Shown here: positions 23,557 to 31,968 of the stretch, in pieces
Numbering within the stretch: position 1 is the first letter of the stretch
Layout: each line of letters opens with the position of its first letter
Assembly (NCBI RefSeq): GCF_000337035.1
Contig: NZ_AOJL01000057.1
Span: forward strand, 1 to 40,747
DNA from: Halorubrum coriense DSM 10284
Lineage (GTDB): Archaea > Halobacteriota > Halobacteria > Halobacteriales > Haloferacaceae
Direction: 5' to 3'
Length of the DNA stretch: 40,747 nucleotides
Program-made: the position numbers and the translations under genes
Notes under the pieces: generated by a model
What the model saw: only the letters and a program-made list of their open reading frames with translations
Told to the model about the DNA's origin: nothing
The model's database searches: none

Positions 23557-24546
23557 CTACTCGCTGGGCACTGCCTGCTCGTCTGGCTCGGCAAAGGTTG
23601 TATCAGCACTTGGCGGTGTCACATCATCAAGAATCCCATTGATGATCACCGGGACAGACTCGTCAGCAAGTTCGGCGTCAGTCGTCCGGATCACCCGATG
23701 GTTGAGGACAGGTGCTGCGAGTGCCTTGATATCGTCCGGAATGACGTACTCACGTCCCTGAATCGCAGCGCGGGCCTTGCCAGCACTCAAGAAGGCTAGT
23801 GTGGCCCGTGGGGACCCACCGTGTTGTAACATCGGCGACGCCCGTGTGGCTGCCACGAGATCCAGAATGTACTCTTTGACTGGATCAGCAACGTACACCT
23901 CTGTGACGGCCTCACTTGCACGCTGGAGGGTATCTATATCGATGACCTGCTCGACCGCTGACGGACCGAGCTCAGGTGCTGTATCGAACCGGTCAAGCAC
24001 TTCGCGTTCACCGGTCCGGTCAGGGATATCCACAGTGTATTTCAGCTGGAAGCGGTCGCGTTGCGCTTCTGGCAGTTCAAACACTCCCTCCATTTCAATT
24101 GGGTTCTGTGTCGCAATGACCATGAACGGCACCGGCAACCCAAGCGTGTCACCGTCGATGGTAACCGTCGATTCCTCCATCGCCTCAAGCAGCGCACTCT
24201 GTGTCTTCGGCGTGGCCCGATTGATTTCGTCGGCCACAACGAGATTGGCGAAGACAGGTCCCTTTTTGAGTTCGAACTCGCCGGTCGCCTGCTGATAGAC
24301 GTTTGTCCCGACAACGTCGGCGGGCACCATATCAGGCGTCATCTGAATCCGACTATATGAGAGCCCGGACGCCCGTGCGAACGCGTTAGCAATTGTTGTC
24401 TTTGCGACGCCCGGGACCCCTTCGAGCAGAAGATGCCCATCAGTGAGCAGAGCGATTGTTAATCCTTCAAGAACCTCGTCGTTGCCAACGATAACATCGC
24501 CAACTGCCTCACGAAGTGTCTCGTACAGCGCCTCGGGACTACTCAT
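23557..24546 (-). CDS. moxR: MoxR-family AAA+ ATPase
   Basis: This 329-residue protein has the MoxR version of Walker A (GVPGVAKTT, residues 43-51), Walker B VVADE (102-107) with LLEAMEE after it, sensor 1 VIATQNPIEMEG (143-154), the arginine-rich PEAQRDRFQLKY, and the lid domain. MoxR ATPases remodel or mature protein complexes together with DUF58/VWA partners. Its start overlaps the end of the DUF4350 gene by 8 bp, giving the operon small membrane protein, DUF4350, MoxR. It converges on the DUF58 operon, so partner genes are split across two facing operons. Confidence 0.93.
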   Translation of the reverse strand: MSSPEALYETLREAVGDVIVGNDEVLEGLTIALLTDGHLLLEGVPGVAKTTIANAFARASGLSYSRIQMTPDMVPADVVGTNVYQQATGEFELKKGPVFANLVVADEINRATPKTQSALLEAMEESTVTIDGDTLGLPVPFMVIATQNPIEMEGVFELPEAQRDRFQLKYTVDIPDRTGEREVLDRFDTAPELGPSAVEQVIDIDTLQRASEAVTEVYVADPVKEYILDLVAATRASPMLQHGGSPRATLAFLSAGKARAAIQGREYVIPDDIKALAAPVLNHRVIRTTDAELADESVPVIINGILDDVTPPSADTTFAEPDEQAVPSE

Positions 24547-25648
24547 CTTGTTCGTCTCGTGGCCGCTCAGATAAAACAGCTGTTATCACCTGTTGAACTT
24601 GTGTTTCACCAAGTTCGGGGTACTCTTCGTGAACTGCCGTCCGTAGCGTCTCAGCATCTAGATAATGCGACTGTGTGCTCTCGGATCGGTCCCAGAGCCA
24701 CTGAGGCAGTAGCGACAATGCTCGTACTGGGAGCAGTGTTTCGAGGGCGTCACTCATGGTACCCACACGGATGCGACGCCACACTAGCAGCCACACACCA
24801 AGTGTGGCAAGTCCACCACCAACCTGGAGGAGTGGTGATGCTCGCAGTAGCACTAGCGCTTGTGCTAACGGCGGCTGTGTGCCCGCGTGTGAGTAGTCAA
24901 GCAGGGCTCGGTCGTGGGTTGTGACGAGCTGTGTGGCAAAGAGACGGTTATCCGGTTGAGCCAGCATCGAATTGATAAAGATACTGGGGTCGCTGAGTGT
25001 GATGACTTGGCCATCTTCGATGGACTCAACAGTGACAACAGGATACGCGCCGAGTTCATCACCGGCTGAGAGGTTCCCCGTCGCGTTCCGATCGAGATAG
25101 GCGAGCTCGGAGCTCGTCACAATCGGAGTGGCATTTCCTGGTTCAACCGCGGTGGCACCATTCAGCGTGAGTTGTGAGACACTTTGGGTGTACGGCGTTG
25201 TCGTTACATTTGGCGCCAGTGGGAGCGACGGCCCGCGGTAATACTCCTGTTCATCACGGAGCTGGAGCCGGCTGAATCGGGCGTCTGCTCCAATTGCCGT
25301 CAGGAGTGGATTGCTATGTGGCCCAAAGTCATCGGCGATAACAACGGTCCCACCCCGTTCGACAAAGTTGCGGAGCCGTTGTGATTCGTTAGCTGAATAT
25401 GGCTCTGTGGGTACAAGGATAACCGAAACGGTATTTGTGGCATTTGCTGTCTCGTATGGGGTTGTGTCAAAGACGATTCGGCTATCTGAACGCTCATCGA
25501 CGAGTTCGCGGAGCTCACTCGTCCCGTCCCACTGGGAGTTGTATGCTCCAAACGAGGCTGTTGAGGTACTGGCAGCAAAAATCACTGTGCCAATGAGAAA
25601 GCAGATAAGAACATACAACACAAGCCGGGGGACTGGTGGCGTTCGCAT
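24539..25648 (-). CDS. DUF4350 domain membrane protein
   Basis: The 369-residue protein has an N-terminal TM or signal anchor (LVLYVLICFLIGTVIFAAST, about 10-29), an extracytoplasmic DUF4350/GATase-like fold with SRIVFDTTPYETAN and RLRNFVERGGTVVIADDFGPHSNPLL, and a second TM helix (ALVLLRASPLLQVGGGLATLGVWLLVW, about 265-290). A cytoplasmic tail follows with a short helical DUF4129-like end (YPELGETQVQQVITAVL). DUF4350 proteins are regular members of MoxR operons. The gene abuts the upstream small membrane gene with no gap and overlaps MoxR by 8 bp. Confidence 0.85.
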   Translation of the reverse strand: MRTPPVPRLVLYVLICFLIGTVIFAASTSTASFGAYNSQWDGTSELRELVDERSDSRIVFDTTPYETANATNTVSVILVPTEPYSANESQRLRNFVERGGTVVIADDFGPHSNPLLTAIGADARFSRLQLRDEQEYYRGPSLPLAPNVTTTPYTQSVSQLTLNGATAVEPGNATPIVTSSELAYLDRNATGNLSAGDELGAYPVVTVESIEDGQVITLSDPSIFINSMLAQPDNRLFATQLVTTHDRALLDYSHAGTQPPLAQALVLLRASPLLQVGGGLATLGVWLLVWRRIRVGTMSDALETLLPVRALSLLPQWLWDRSESTQSHYLDAETLRTAVHEEYPELGETQVQQVITAVLSERPRDEQDE

Positions 25649-25924
25649 TTAGAAGGTCCCCTCTGGTAGAATTTCGATAATACGCCGGATGACGATGTAG
25701 CTGAACCCAGCAAGTCCCACAAGAATGATTGGGAGCAGCCGCCGCCGCCAGCGCGGTGTGACATTAAACGGCGCAGTGAGTTCAACAACCACGAGTAAAC
25801 CAATGAGAGACACTACAAAGAACAACTCTAACTCTAATGCGTCGAGTACGCTGAGCAAAAGAATCACGCTCATCATCCACGCCACGAGTGTATACACAAA
25901 TCGCCGCCGTTTTTCCAAAGTCAT
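25649..25924 (-). CDS. small membrane protein, first gene of the DUF4350/MoxR operon
   Basis: The 91-residue protein has three hydrophobic helices (VYTLVAWMMSVILLLSVL, LFFVVSLIGLLVVVELT, LPIILVGLAGFSYIVI) joined by basic linkers. Its stop directly adjoins the DUF4350 start, so the two are co-translated. No family is recognised. The upstream gap (25925-26107) is AT-rich with a GTTTAAATAATC tract that may hold the operon promoter. Confidence 0.72.
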   Translation of the reverse strand: MTLEKRRRFVYTLVAWMMSVILLLSVLDALELELFFVVSLIGLLVVVELTAPFNVTPRWRRRLLPIILVGLAGFSYIVIRRIIEILPEGTF

Positions 25925-26107
25925 TGGTAGTATATCGTTGACACGATTGTTTCTTCCGTTTGAATATTAGATTATTTAAACACGCTCATTCGCTCTATGT
26001 TAGCAGATATTTAATCATCTGTTTCGTATTAGTGACTTCTCTATTTGTTCTAGTACCGTCCCATTAAGTCTTGTAGAACACATCAGTTTACGCAAAACAG
26101 GCGTGGA

Positions 26108-27349
26108 TCACATACTCCCGGCAGCTCGGCGAAGCCCGGCACCAACTACTAACGTAATTAGGATTGCTTGTACCGCATAGAGCGGTACGCTGTCCTCTGA
26201 ACTGTCGGGTGAGGCAGGATCCTCGTTGGGCTCAATTGTCCCATTTGGCTCGCCTGCTTCATCAGCAGTTCCATTCCCATCTGTCGAATCATCGTTTCCT
26301 CCGCTAGTGGAACCGTCGGTGTCAGATGAAGAGTCCGTCTCTCCATCCGTTGAGCTGTCGTCTGTATCTGAATCCGGATTTATGCTGTCTCCGGAAGCAT
26401 CGCTGTTGTCTTCATCGGCGGTGTCGGTTTCATTGGACTGGTCACCACTTGTGTCTCCACTATTACTGCTTCCGTCACTTCCGTCGCCGCCATCGGTTCC
26501 GTCACTTCCGTCGCCGCCATCGGTTCCGTCACTTCCGTCGCCACCATCGGTTCCGTTTTCAGAGCCGCCATCTCCTCCACTCTCTCCACCTGAATTATCA
26601 TCAGTCTGTTCAACGGTTATTGAATAAGCCTCGCTCAATCCGATTAGAGAAGGACGTCCATTGATGTCTTCACCCCCACGAATCCTGACCTGTGTCTGGT
26701 ACTCTCCCTGATTAAGCGATGATATGTTTCCTTCATACTTGTTGTCCGCTGTCTCAGTCAATGTGATGTTTTGACGCTTATCACTATTCCAAACGGTCAG
26801 GGTTACGGATTCTATTGATGTTGGCTCTATTGTTGAGAGTGAAACCTCAACAGGCACGCTCTCAGATGGATGTATAGCTGTATTTTCTGGCGCTGACCCA
26901 TTAATATCCAGAGAATCTACCTCATGTGAGGCAATCACAACTGGTAACACCGACTTAATTAGCCCTTCATCGGTGTCTAGGATGTTAACGCCATAGCTAC
27001 CAGGTGATTCTACACTGTTTGCAAATTCATACGGTGTTTCTGCTCCAGTCGTACTCTTCGAGGAAATTAACGACTCATCTGAGTCGCGGAACTGTATTTC
27101 ATATGATTTGTTCTCTTGATCCGGAACTGTCGCTGTTCCAGTAAGTGGCTCATCTGGAGTGATTACTGCTGTTTTATCGACCTCTAACTCACCATCAATG
27201 AAACCATCAGACACGGTCTGAGACGGAATTGAGACTGTAGAATCCGAGTCTAGTGTAAAATCACTAGTTGATTGACCCCCAACACCCACACTTCCAATGG
27301 TTACTCCAAGACAGAGTAGAACGACAAAGAGGGCTGATCGGCGGTTCAT
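26108..27349 (-). CDS. exported surface protein with Gly/Asp/Ser-rich repeats and C-terminal TM anchor
   Basis: It starts at ATG 27349 (MNRRSALFVVLLCLGVTIGSV), giving 413 residues; the open frame extends ten codons further. A signal peptide is followed by about 220 residues of beta-type ectodomain with many N-x-S/T sites, then a 120-residue linker of S, D, G, T and N with three copies of a 27-bp unit coding GDGSDGTDG (about 26481-26565). It ends with one TM helix (LYAVQAILITLVVGAGL) and basic residues. This is a typical haloarchaeal cell-surface protein with a glycosylated spacer. It is divergent from 27469, a protein with the same overall plan, so the two may form a pair. Confidence 0.72.
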   Translation of the reverse strand: MNRRSALFVVLLCLGVTIGSVGVGGQSTSDFTLDSDSTVSIPSQTVSDGFIDGELEVDKTAVITPDEPLTGTATVPDQENKSYEIQFRDSDESLISSKSTTGAETPYEFANSVESPGSYGVNILDTDEGLIKSVLPVVIASHEVDSLDINGSAPENTAIHPSESVPVEVSLSTIEPTSIESVTLTVWNSDKRQNITLTETADNKYEGNISSLNQGEYQTQVRIRGGEDINGRPSLIGLSEAYSITVEQTDDNSGGESGGDGGSENGTDGGDGSDGTDGGDGSDGTDGGDGSDGSSNSGDTSGDQSNETDTADEDNSDASGDSINPDSDTDDSSTDGETDSSSDTDGSTSGGNDDSTDGNGTADEAGEPNGTIEPNEDPASPDSSEDSVPLYAVQAILITLVVGAGLRRAAGSM

Positions 27350-27438
27350 AGGAGATGTTGGCTTCCAACGCGGTATCACTTTTTTGGTTCTATCACTGTA
27401 TTCTTGACACCTCTGCTCGCAGTCCTCTTGTAAGAAAG

Positions 27439-27446
27439 ATATAAAG
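27439..27446 (+). promoter_or_regulatory. TATA box of the large surface-protein gene
   Basis: GATATAAA is centred about 26 nt before ATG 27469, a good leaderless promoter match. Confidence 0.6.
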
Positions 27447-27468
27447 CGGATGCCAAAAATTAGTATCT

Positions 27469-30003
27469 ATGACACGCTCAGCGAGACAGGTTACACTCGC
27501 TATTCTATTCAGCCTCGTCATGATCGGATCGATGATGGGGCCGTTTGTTGGAGGAGCACTAGCTTCAGTGGATGAGTCCCACTCATCAACGAGCGCGATC
27601 GAACCCACAGGCCAACCAGTTGAATCAAACATTGGAACAATCAATATTACGGATGACCTAGCCGTTTGGGAACGGGCGCCTCTTCGCCCTGTAACTGTTG
27701 ATCGACAAACCGGACCCGATAACCCAGCAACCGCAATCAATAGCCCAGAAGTTACCCTTGAGGGGGTCAATATAGGGACCTCAAAAGAAGTCATTTTCGA
27801 GGAAGGTGATGATGTCAGGTTCAATCTTGACGGCACATCAGACCTCCCCGAGAATGAATTTAGGGTACTTGTCACGCGTATTGACGCGAATCAAGACACG
27901 ACAGAAGTATTCCTTAATTCACAGAATGTGAGTGTTGAGGAAGTTGAGCGTGCGTTCAGAGATGTTAGTGGATACGGCGAGTTCGAGTCAACTGTCCAAG
28001 ATCAAAATGAAGTTCGGTTTGGGACTGTTCGTGACTTCTTTAACGAGACTGACCGATTCGAGACGTTCGCCAAATCGTTCGCAGAAAATCAAACGCTAAC
28101 CACTGAGCGATTTAAGGATGCACTCACATCAGATGAGTTCCTAAAACTCACGAGCTTTAAAACAGTTACCGCTGGAGATATCCGTCCTGATGGTACGCAA
28201 GAAGCCACTGTCAATCTTGATGAGTCGGGTACTTACATCCTAATCGGACATATCGGTGACGAAGTGTATGAGGAAGGCGATGAACGACCTCGGTTCAACA
28301 ATACAACAGCACTCGGAGTTGATGCTGTCACGGCTCAAGAGGGTCCCTCCACGATCAACTTGGACAGCACACAGATTGAACCTGGTGAGAATGTCTCGTT
28401 GACCGCAACAGCTGGGCTTAGCTCTAATGAGAATATCTCACATGCTGTCGCCGTTTTCGATAACAGTACATTCAGTGACAGCAAAACTGAAATTTTAGTC
28501 AGTGGTGGATTCTCCCGTGATGTGCGTGCTGAAGACGTGACTGTCGGATCATCAATCGCAGAGATTCAGGGAGTCGCCAACGTACAACCGAATGTTCAGA
28601 TCTCTGGGACTAATATCGCTTCTGAAGAGTTCTCGGGCACGGTGAGTACAAAAGACCAAGCAGACAGTTTCTTTGACATTCGCAATGCGTTGGTTGATGG
28701 ATTTGACATCCGCGACCAAGCCGGGGACGCAGCCACGTTCAATACCATCGGAACTACGACACTAAACGCCTCGTTGACCGCTATTGGTGACGCCTCTGGT
28801 GAAGAAACAATCAAAGTTGAAACACTGGAGGGGTGGCAGACTGGTGAGTACGCGGTTCTCCACATCGCGGCTGATCAAGAAGACGGGACCATCAGTACGA
28901 GCCGTACTGGTATCCAAATTAACGACAGTACAGGTGGAGGTGACGACAGTGATGACGGTGGCGACGACGACAGTGATGACGGTGGCGACGACGACAGTGA
29001 CGATGGTGGCGACGACGACAGTGACGACGGTGGCGACGACGACAGTGACGACGGTGGCGATGACGACTCGGCTGACGTCCAGCCGCCCGAACCGCCGGCT
29101 GACGTAAACATCGAAGCAGAAGAGACGGCAGATCTCGTCGCCGACGACGAGACGGACACTGCGACGGCCACGTTCAGCGAGGAGAACGCTGTCGAGTCGG
29201 TCAGCTTCGACTTCCGTGCTTCCGGCGGCGTTAACGCTCGAACGCTAAGTCAAGAACCAGCCGAGACTGGACCTGCTCCAGGTTCCTCAGCGTCTGTCGC
29301 CCAGATCACCGTGGGCGATATGCTCAGAGACTCCGAGGCGACAATCCGCAAGCGCGTCACGCGAGAGCGTCTCAGTAACATCAGTGCTGACGCTGAGGAC
29401 CTCACCGCCTTCCGCTTCGCGGACGGAGAGTGGCAGGCCCTCGACACTGAGGTCGCCAATGAGAGCGACCAACGAGTCGTCGTTGAGTTCCAGACGCCCG
29501 GTTTCTCGTACTTCGCCGTGAGCGCGACCGGAGAACCGACCGCCGCGATCGACGCGCCGAGTGAGGTTGAAGCCGGCGACGAAGTCACTCTTGATGCTTC
29601 CGGCTCCGAGAACGAGTTCGGCGAAATCGTCTCGTACAACTGGTCTGTCGACGGCGAGAGTCTCAGCGGCGAGACCGCCACAGCAACCCTCGACGAAGCC
29701 GGTGACGTCAGCGTTGAGCTGACCGTCGAGAACGACGCCGGCGAGACGGACACCGCGTCTGCGACGATCACCGTCGCGCAGGTCGACGACGGCGACAGCA
29801 GCGACGGCGGTGACGACGGCGACGGCAGCGACGACGGCGACGGCAGCGACGGCAGCGACGGCAGCGACGGCAGCGACGGCGGTGATGGTGGTGATGGTGG
29901 TGATGGCGATGATGGTGGAAATCTCGGACTTGCCCTCGTCATCGTCCTCCTTGCCCTCCTGATCGCTGGTGGCTTCATCTACTATCTCAACGTTCAGGAG
30001 TAG
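27469..30003 (+). CDS. large exported surface protein with repeat linker, PKD domain and C-terminal TM anchor
   Basis: This is an 844-residue protein with a signal peptide (about 1-33) and a long N-terminal ectodomain with N-x-S/T sites. A hinge at about 492-536 follows, made of an 8-residue repeat GGDDDSDD (24-bp unit, 28940-29065). Next is a region resembling the PGF-pre-PGF domain (VESVSFDFRASGGVNARTL ... TPGFSYFAVSA), a PKD domain (AAIDAPSEVEAGDEVTLDASGSENEFGEIVSYNWSVDG), a second GDGSDG-rich linker (29788-29915), and a TM helix (LGLALVIVLLALLIAGGFIYYL). The part before the hinge is visibly richer in A+T than the part after it. The neighbouring ABC transporter operon starts 34 bp downstream. 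Confidence 0.8.
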   Translation: MTRSARQVTLAILFSLVMIGSMMGPFVGGALASVDESHSSTSAIEPTGQPVESNIGTINITDDLAVWERAPLRPVTVDRQTGPDNPATAINSPEVTLEGVNIGTSKEVIFEEGDDVRFNLDGTSDLPENEFRVLVTRIDANQDTTEVFLNSQNVSVEEVERAFRDVSGYGEFESTVQDQNEVRFGTVRDFFNETDRFETFAKSFAENQTLTTERFKDALTSDEFLKLTSFKTVTAGDIRPDGTQEATVNLDESGTYILIGHIGDEVYEEGDERPRFNNTTALGVDAVTAQEGPSTINLDSTQIEPGENVSLTATAGLSSNENISHAVAVFDNSTFSDSKTEILVSGGFSRDVRAEDVTVGSSIAEIQGVANVQPNVQISGTNIASEEFSGTVSTKDQADSFFDIRNALVDGFDIRDQAGDAATFNTIGTTTLNASLTAIGDASGEETIKVETLEGWQTGEYAVLHIAADQEDGTISTSRTGIQINDSTGGGDDSDDGGDDDSDDGGDDDSDDGGDDDSDDGGDDDSDDGGDDDSADVQPPEPPADVNIEAEETADLVADDETDTATATFSEENAVESVSFDFRASGGVNARTLSQEPAETGPAPGSSASVAQITVGDMLRDSEATIRKRVTRERLSNISADAEDLTAFRFADGEWQALDTEVANESDQRVVVEFQTPGFSYFAVSATGEPTAAIDAPSEVEAGDEVTLDASGSENEFGEIVSYNWSVDGESLSGETATATLDEAGDVSVELTVENDAGETDTASATITVAQVDDGDSSDGGDDGDGSDDGDGSDGSDGSDGSDGGDGGDGGDGDDGGNLGLALVIVLLALLIAGGFIYYLNVQE
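28940..29065 (+). repeat. 24-bp tandem repeat coding GGDDDSDD
   Basis: About five copies of a unit close to GACGACAGTGACGACGGTGGC with minor GAT/GAC changes. The repeat sits at the base-composition switch of the surface-protein gene and could have promoted domain exchange or length change. Confidence 0.7.
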
Positions 30004-30037
30004 TCGCTAACACACTACCCTCTGAACGGCCCTCCAA

Positions 30038-30742
30038 ATGGCAACTCAGCACAGCTCAACCCCGGTCGTCTGCTCAGACGTGACTCGTCAGTATGCCGGT
30101 TCCACAGACCGACTTGGAACAAGCGGCACTACTGTGACGGCGCTTGATTCCGTCTCATGTGAAATCGCACAGGGATCGGTTGTTGGCGTTGCCGGACCAA
30201 GCGGCAGCGGAAAATCGACACTGCTTCACTTGCTCGCAGGCCTCGATACGCCAACGGCTGGCGAGATTCAGATCTATGGGACCGCACTCGACGAACTTTC
30301 ATCACGAGAGCAAACGGCATTTCGCCGGTCACATATTGGGATGGTGTTCCAACGGTTCCATCTGTTACCCGCGCTTACAGCGGTCGAAAACGTAGCAGTT
30401 CCACTTGTCCAAGCGGGCATGAGCCGTAGTGAACGTCGCAGCCGCGCTACGAAGTTACTTGACGCGGTTGGACTCGGGGCCCGTCACGACCACCGGCCCG
30501 GGTCCTTGAGTGGCGGCGAACAGCAACGGGTAGCGATTGCACGGGCACTTGCTGCGGATCCAGCGGTTGTGATCGCCGATGAACCAACGGGCGAGCTTGA
30601 TCACGAGACTGGCGAACAGGTGCTTGATTTGTTGACTGATATCGCTGCGGACCGTGCTGTCGTGATTGCGTCACACGACGAGTACACTCTTTCTCGGACA
30701 GACCGAGTGATCAAGCTGCGGGATGGACGGCGAAAGTCGTGA
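30038..30742 (+). CDS. ABC transporter ATP-binding protein (MacB/LolD type)
   Basis: The 234-residue protein carries Walker A GPSGSGKST (53-61), a Q-loop region MVFQRFHLL (102-110), the signature LSGGEQQR (157-164), Walker B VVIADEPTGE (177-186) and the switch His in ASHDE (213). The length and motif set fit the LolD/MacB/FtsE class that powers FtsX-fold permeases. GTGA overlap with the next gene shows translational coupling. The transported substrate is unknown; lipoproteins, antimicrobial peptides or surface polymers are typical for the class. Confidence 0.93.
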   Translation: MATQHSSTPVVCSDVTRQYAGSTDRLGTSGTTVTALDSVSCEIAQGSVVGVAGPSGSGKSTLLHLLAGLDTPTAGEIQIYGTALDELSSREQTAFRRSHIGMVFQRFHLLPALTAVENVAVPLVQAGMSRSERRSRATKLLDAVGLGARHDHRPGSLSGGEQQRVAIARALAADPAVVIADEPTGELDHETGEQVLDLLTDIAADRAVVIASHDEYTLSRTDRVIKLRDGRRKS

Positions 30743-31968
30743 GTAGCCGGCTACGCCAGCTGGCGGGGATTGGTGGCCTCGGTGTCCGGCGTGTTATCGG
30801 TCGCCTCTACACCGGTGGACGAGGCCGCACGATTGTCTCAATCACCGGTGTCGCCCTTGCGGTCGCACTGTTGGTCGTTGTGACAAGTTTGTCAGCGGGG
30901 CTCGCCGGCGGGGCAACCGTCCAGAGTGAGGATATCGACTACTGGATCGTTCCCGATGAGTCGGGTGCGGGGAGCGTTCCACTCAACGCAGAAGGGGCCC
31001 AACTGAGTGAGGTACATCGGATTACGGCACAGCTACGCACCGATCCACGGGTTGAATATGCCACTCCTGTTGCGATTACCCCAGTTCAGCTTCGTCACCC
31101 ACCAACCGATGAGCGGATGTATGTCCTCGCGTTAGGCGTCATTCCCGAAACAGGGCGGCATGTTGCTGGACTCAATACGACACCCCTTACAGGCTCATAT
31201 ACACACTATGATAACGGATCGTACGCTGGACCGTGGAGCGGACAACTAGTTGTTTCACCGGCTGTCGCCGCTGACCTCAACGTTACGCCGGGAAACGAGC
31301 TAGCATTCGGTGGGAACGCCCGTAGTAGCACTGTCGCTCACGTGACTGACACCAACATTGAGGCCAGCGTAGGTGAGGTTCCAGCAGTTGTGATGCCGCT
31401 TGCAGAGCTTCAAACCCTCACTGGACAGACCAGCAGTGATGCGGCTAACCAGATTCTGGTGAGCACGTCAGCTCCCAGCGTCAAATCACTCCTCAGCAAT
31501 ATCTATCCGAGAACCAGCGTAGTCTCACGCGCAGGACTCACGGGCGTAGAGACCTCAACAACTAGTTTACCGATCGCAATGGCGCTGGCAGCGACGCTTG
31601 TTGCTGGTGGGATTGGAGTCGCATTTGTCGCCACGATGATGGGGCTAGAACTGACCGCAGGCCGGCAAGAGTTAGCGATTCTCGGTGCGGTCGGGTTTTC
31701 TGTGCGGGCTCGGGTGATTGTTGTGATGGCCGAGACGATTACTGTTGCTGTACTTGGCGGGGTGCTTGGCGTTAGCCTCGGGAGTGTAGGAGTTGTTGGC
31801 CTCAACGTTGCCATCGCAGAGTTTGTCGGTGTCGCGACGCTGGCGACGCTAACACCCGGCATCATCTTGTACGCGCTGGCTACAGCCGTTACAGTGGGCG
31901 TATTGGCGACCCCATACCCGCTTTATTTGGCTACACAGACAGATGTACTGGCCACGCTCACTCGCTAA
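30739..31968 (+). CDS. FtsX-like ABC transporter permease (first)
   Basis: This 409-residue protein has an N-terminal TM helix (VSITGVALAVALLVVVTSLSAGL), a large extracellular MacB-PCD-like domain (about 50-270), and three C-terminal helices (MALAATLVAGGIGVAFVATMM, VAETITVAVLGGVLGVSLGSVG, LATAVTVGVLATPYPLYLA). It starts with GTG inside the previous gene's stop (GTGA) and its TAA overlaps the next ATG. Sequence similarity to the second permease is visible (MxLxELQTLTG in both), so they likely arose by duplication and form a heterodimer. Confidence 0.9.
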   Translation: MSSRLRQLAGIGGLGVRRVIGRLYTGGRGRTIVSITGVALAVALLVVVTSLSAGLAGGATVQSEDIDYWIVPDESGAGSVPLNAEGAQLSEVHRITAQLRTDPRVEYATPVAITPVQLRHPPTDERMYVLALGVIPETGRHVAGLNTTPLTGSYTHYDNGSYAGPWSGQLVVSPAVAADLNVTPGNELAFGGNARSSTVAHVTDTNIEASVGEVPAVVMPLAELQTLTGQTSSDAANQILVSTSAPSVKSLLSNIYPRTSVVSRAGLTGVETSTTSLPIAMALAATLVAGGIGVAFVATMMGLELTAGRQELAILGAVGFSVRARVIVVMAETITVAVLGGVLGVSLGSVGVVGLNVAIAEFVGVATLATLTPGIILYALATAVTVGVLATPYPLYLATQTDVLATLTR

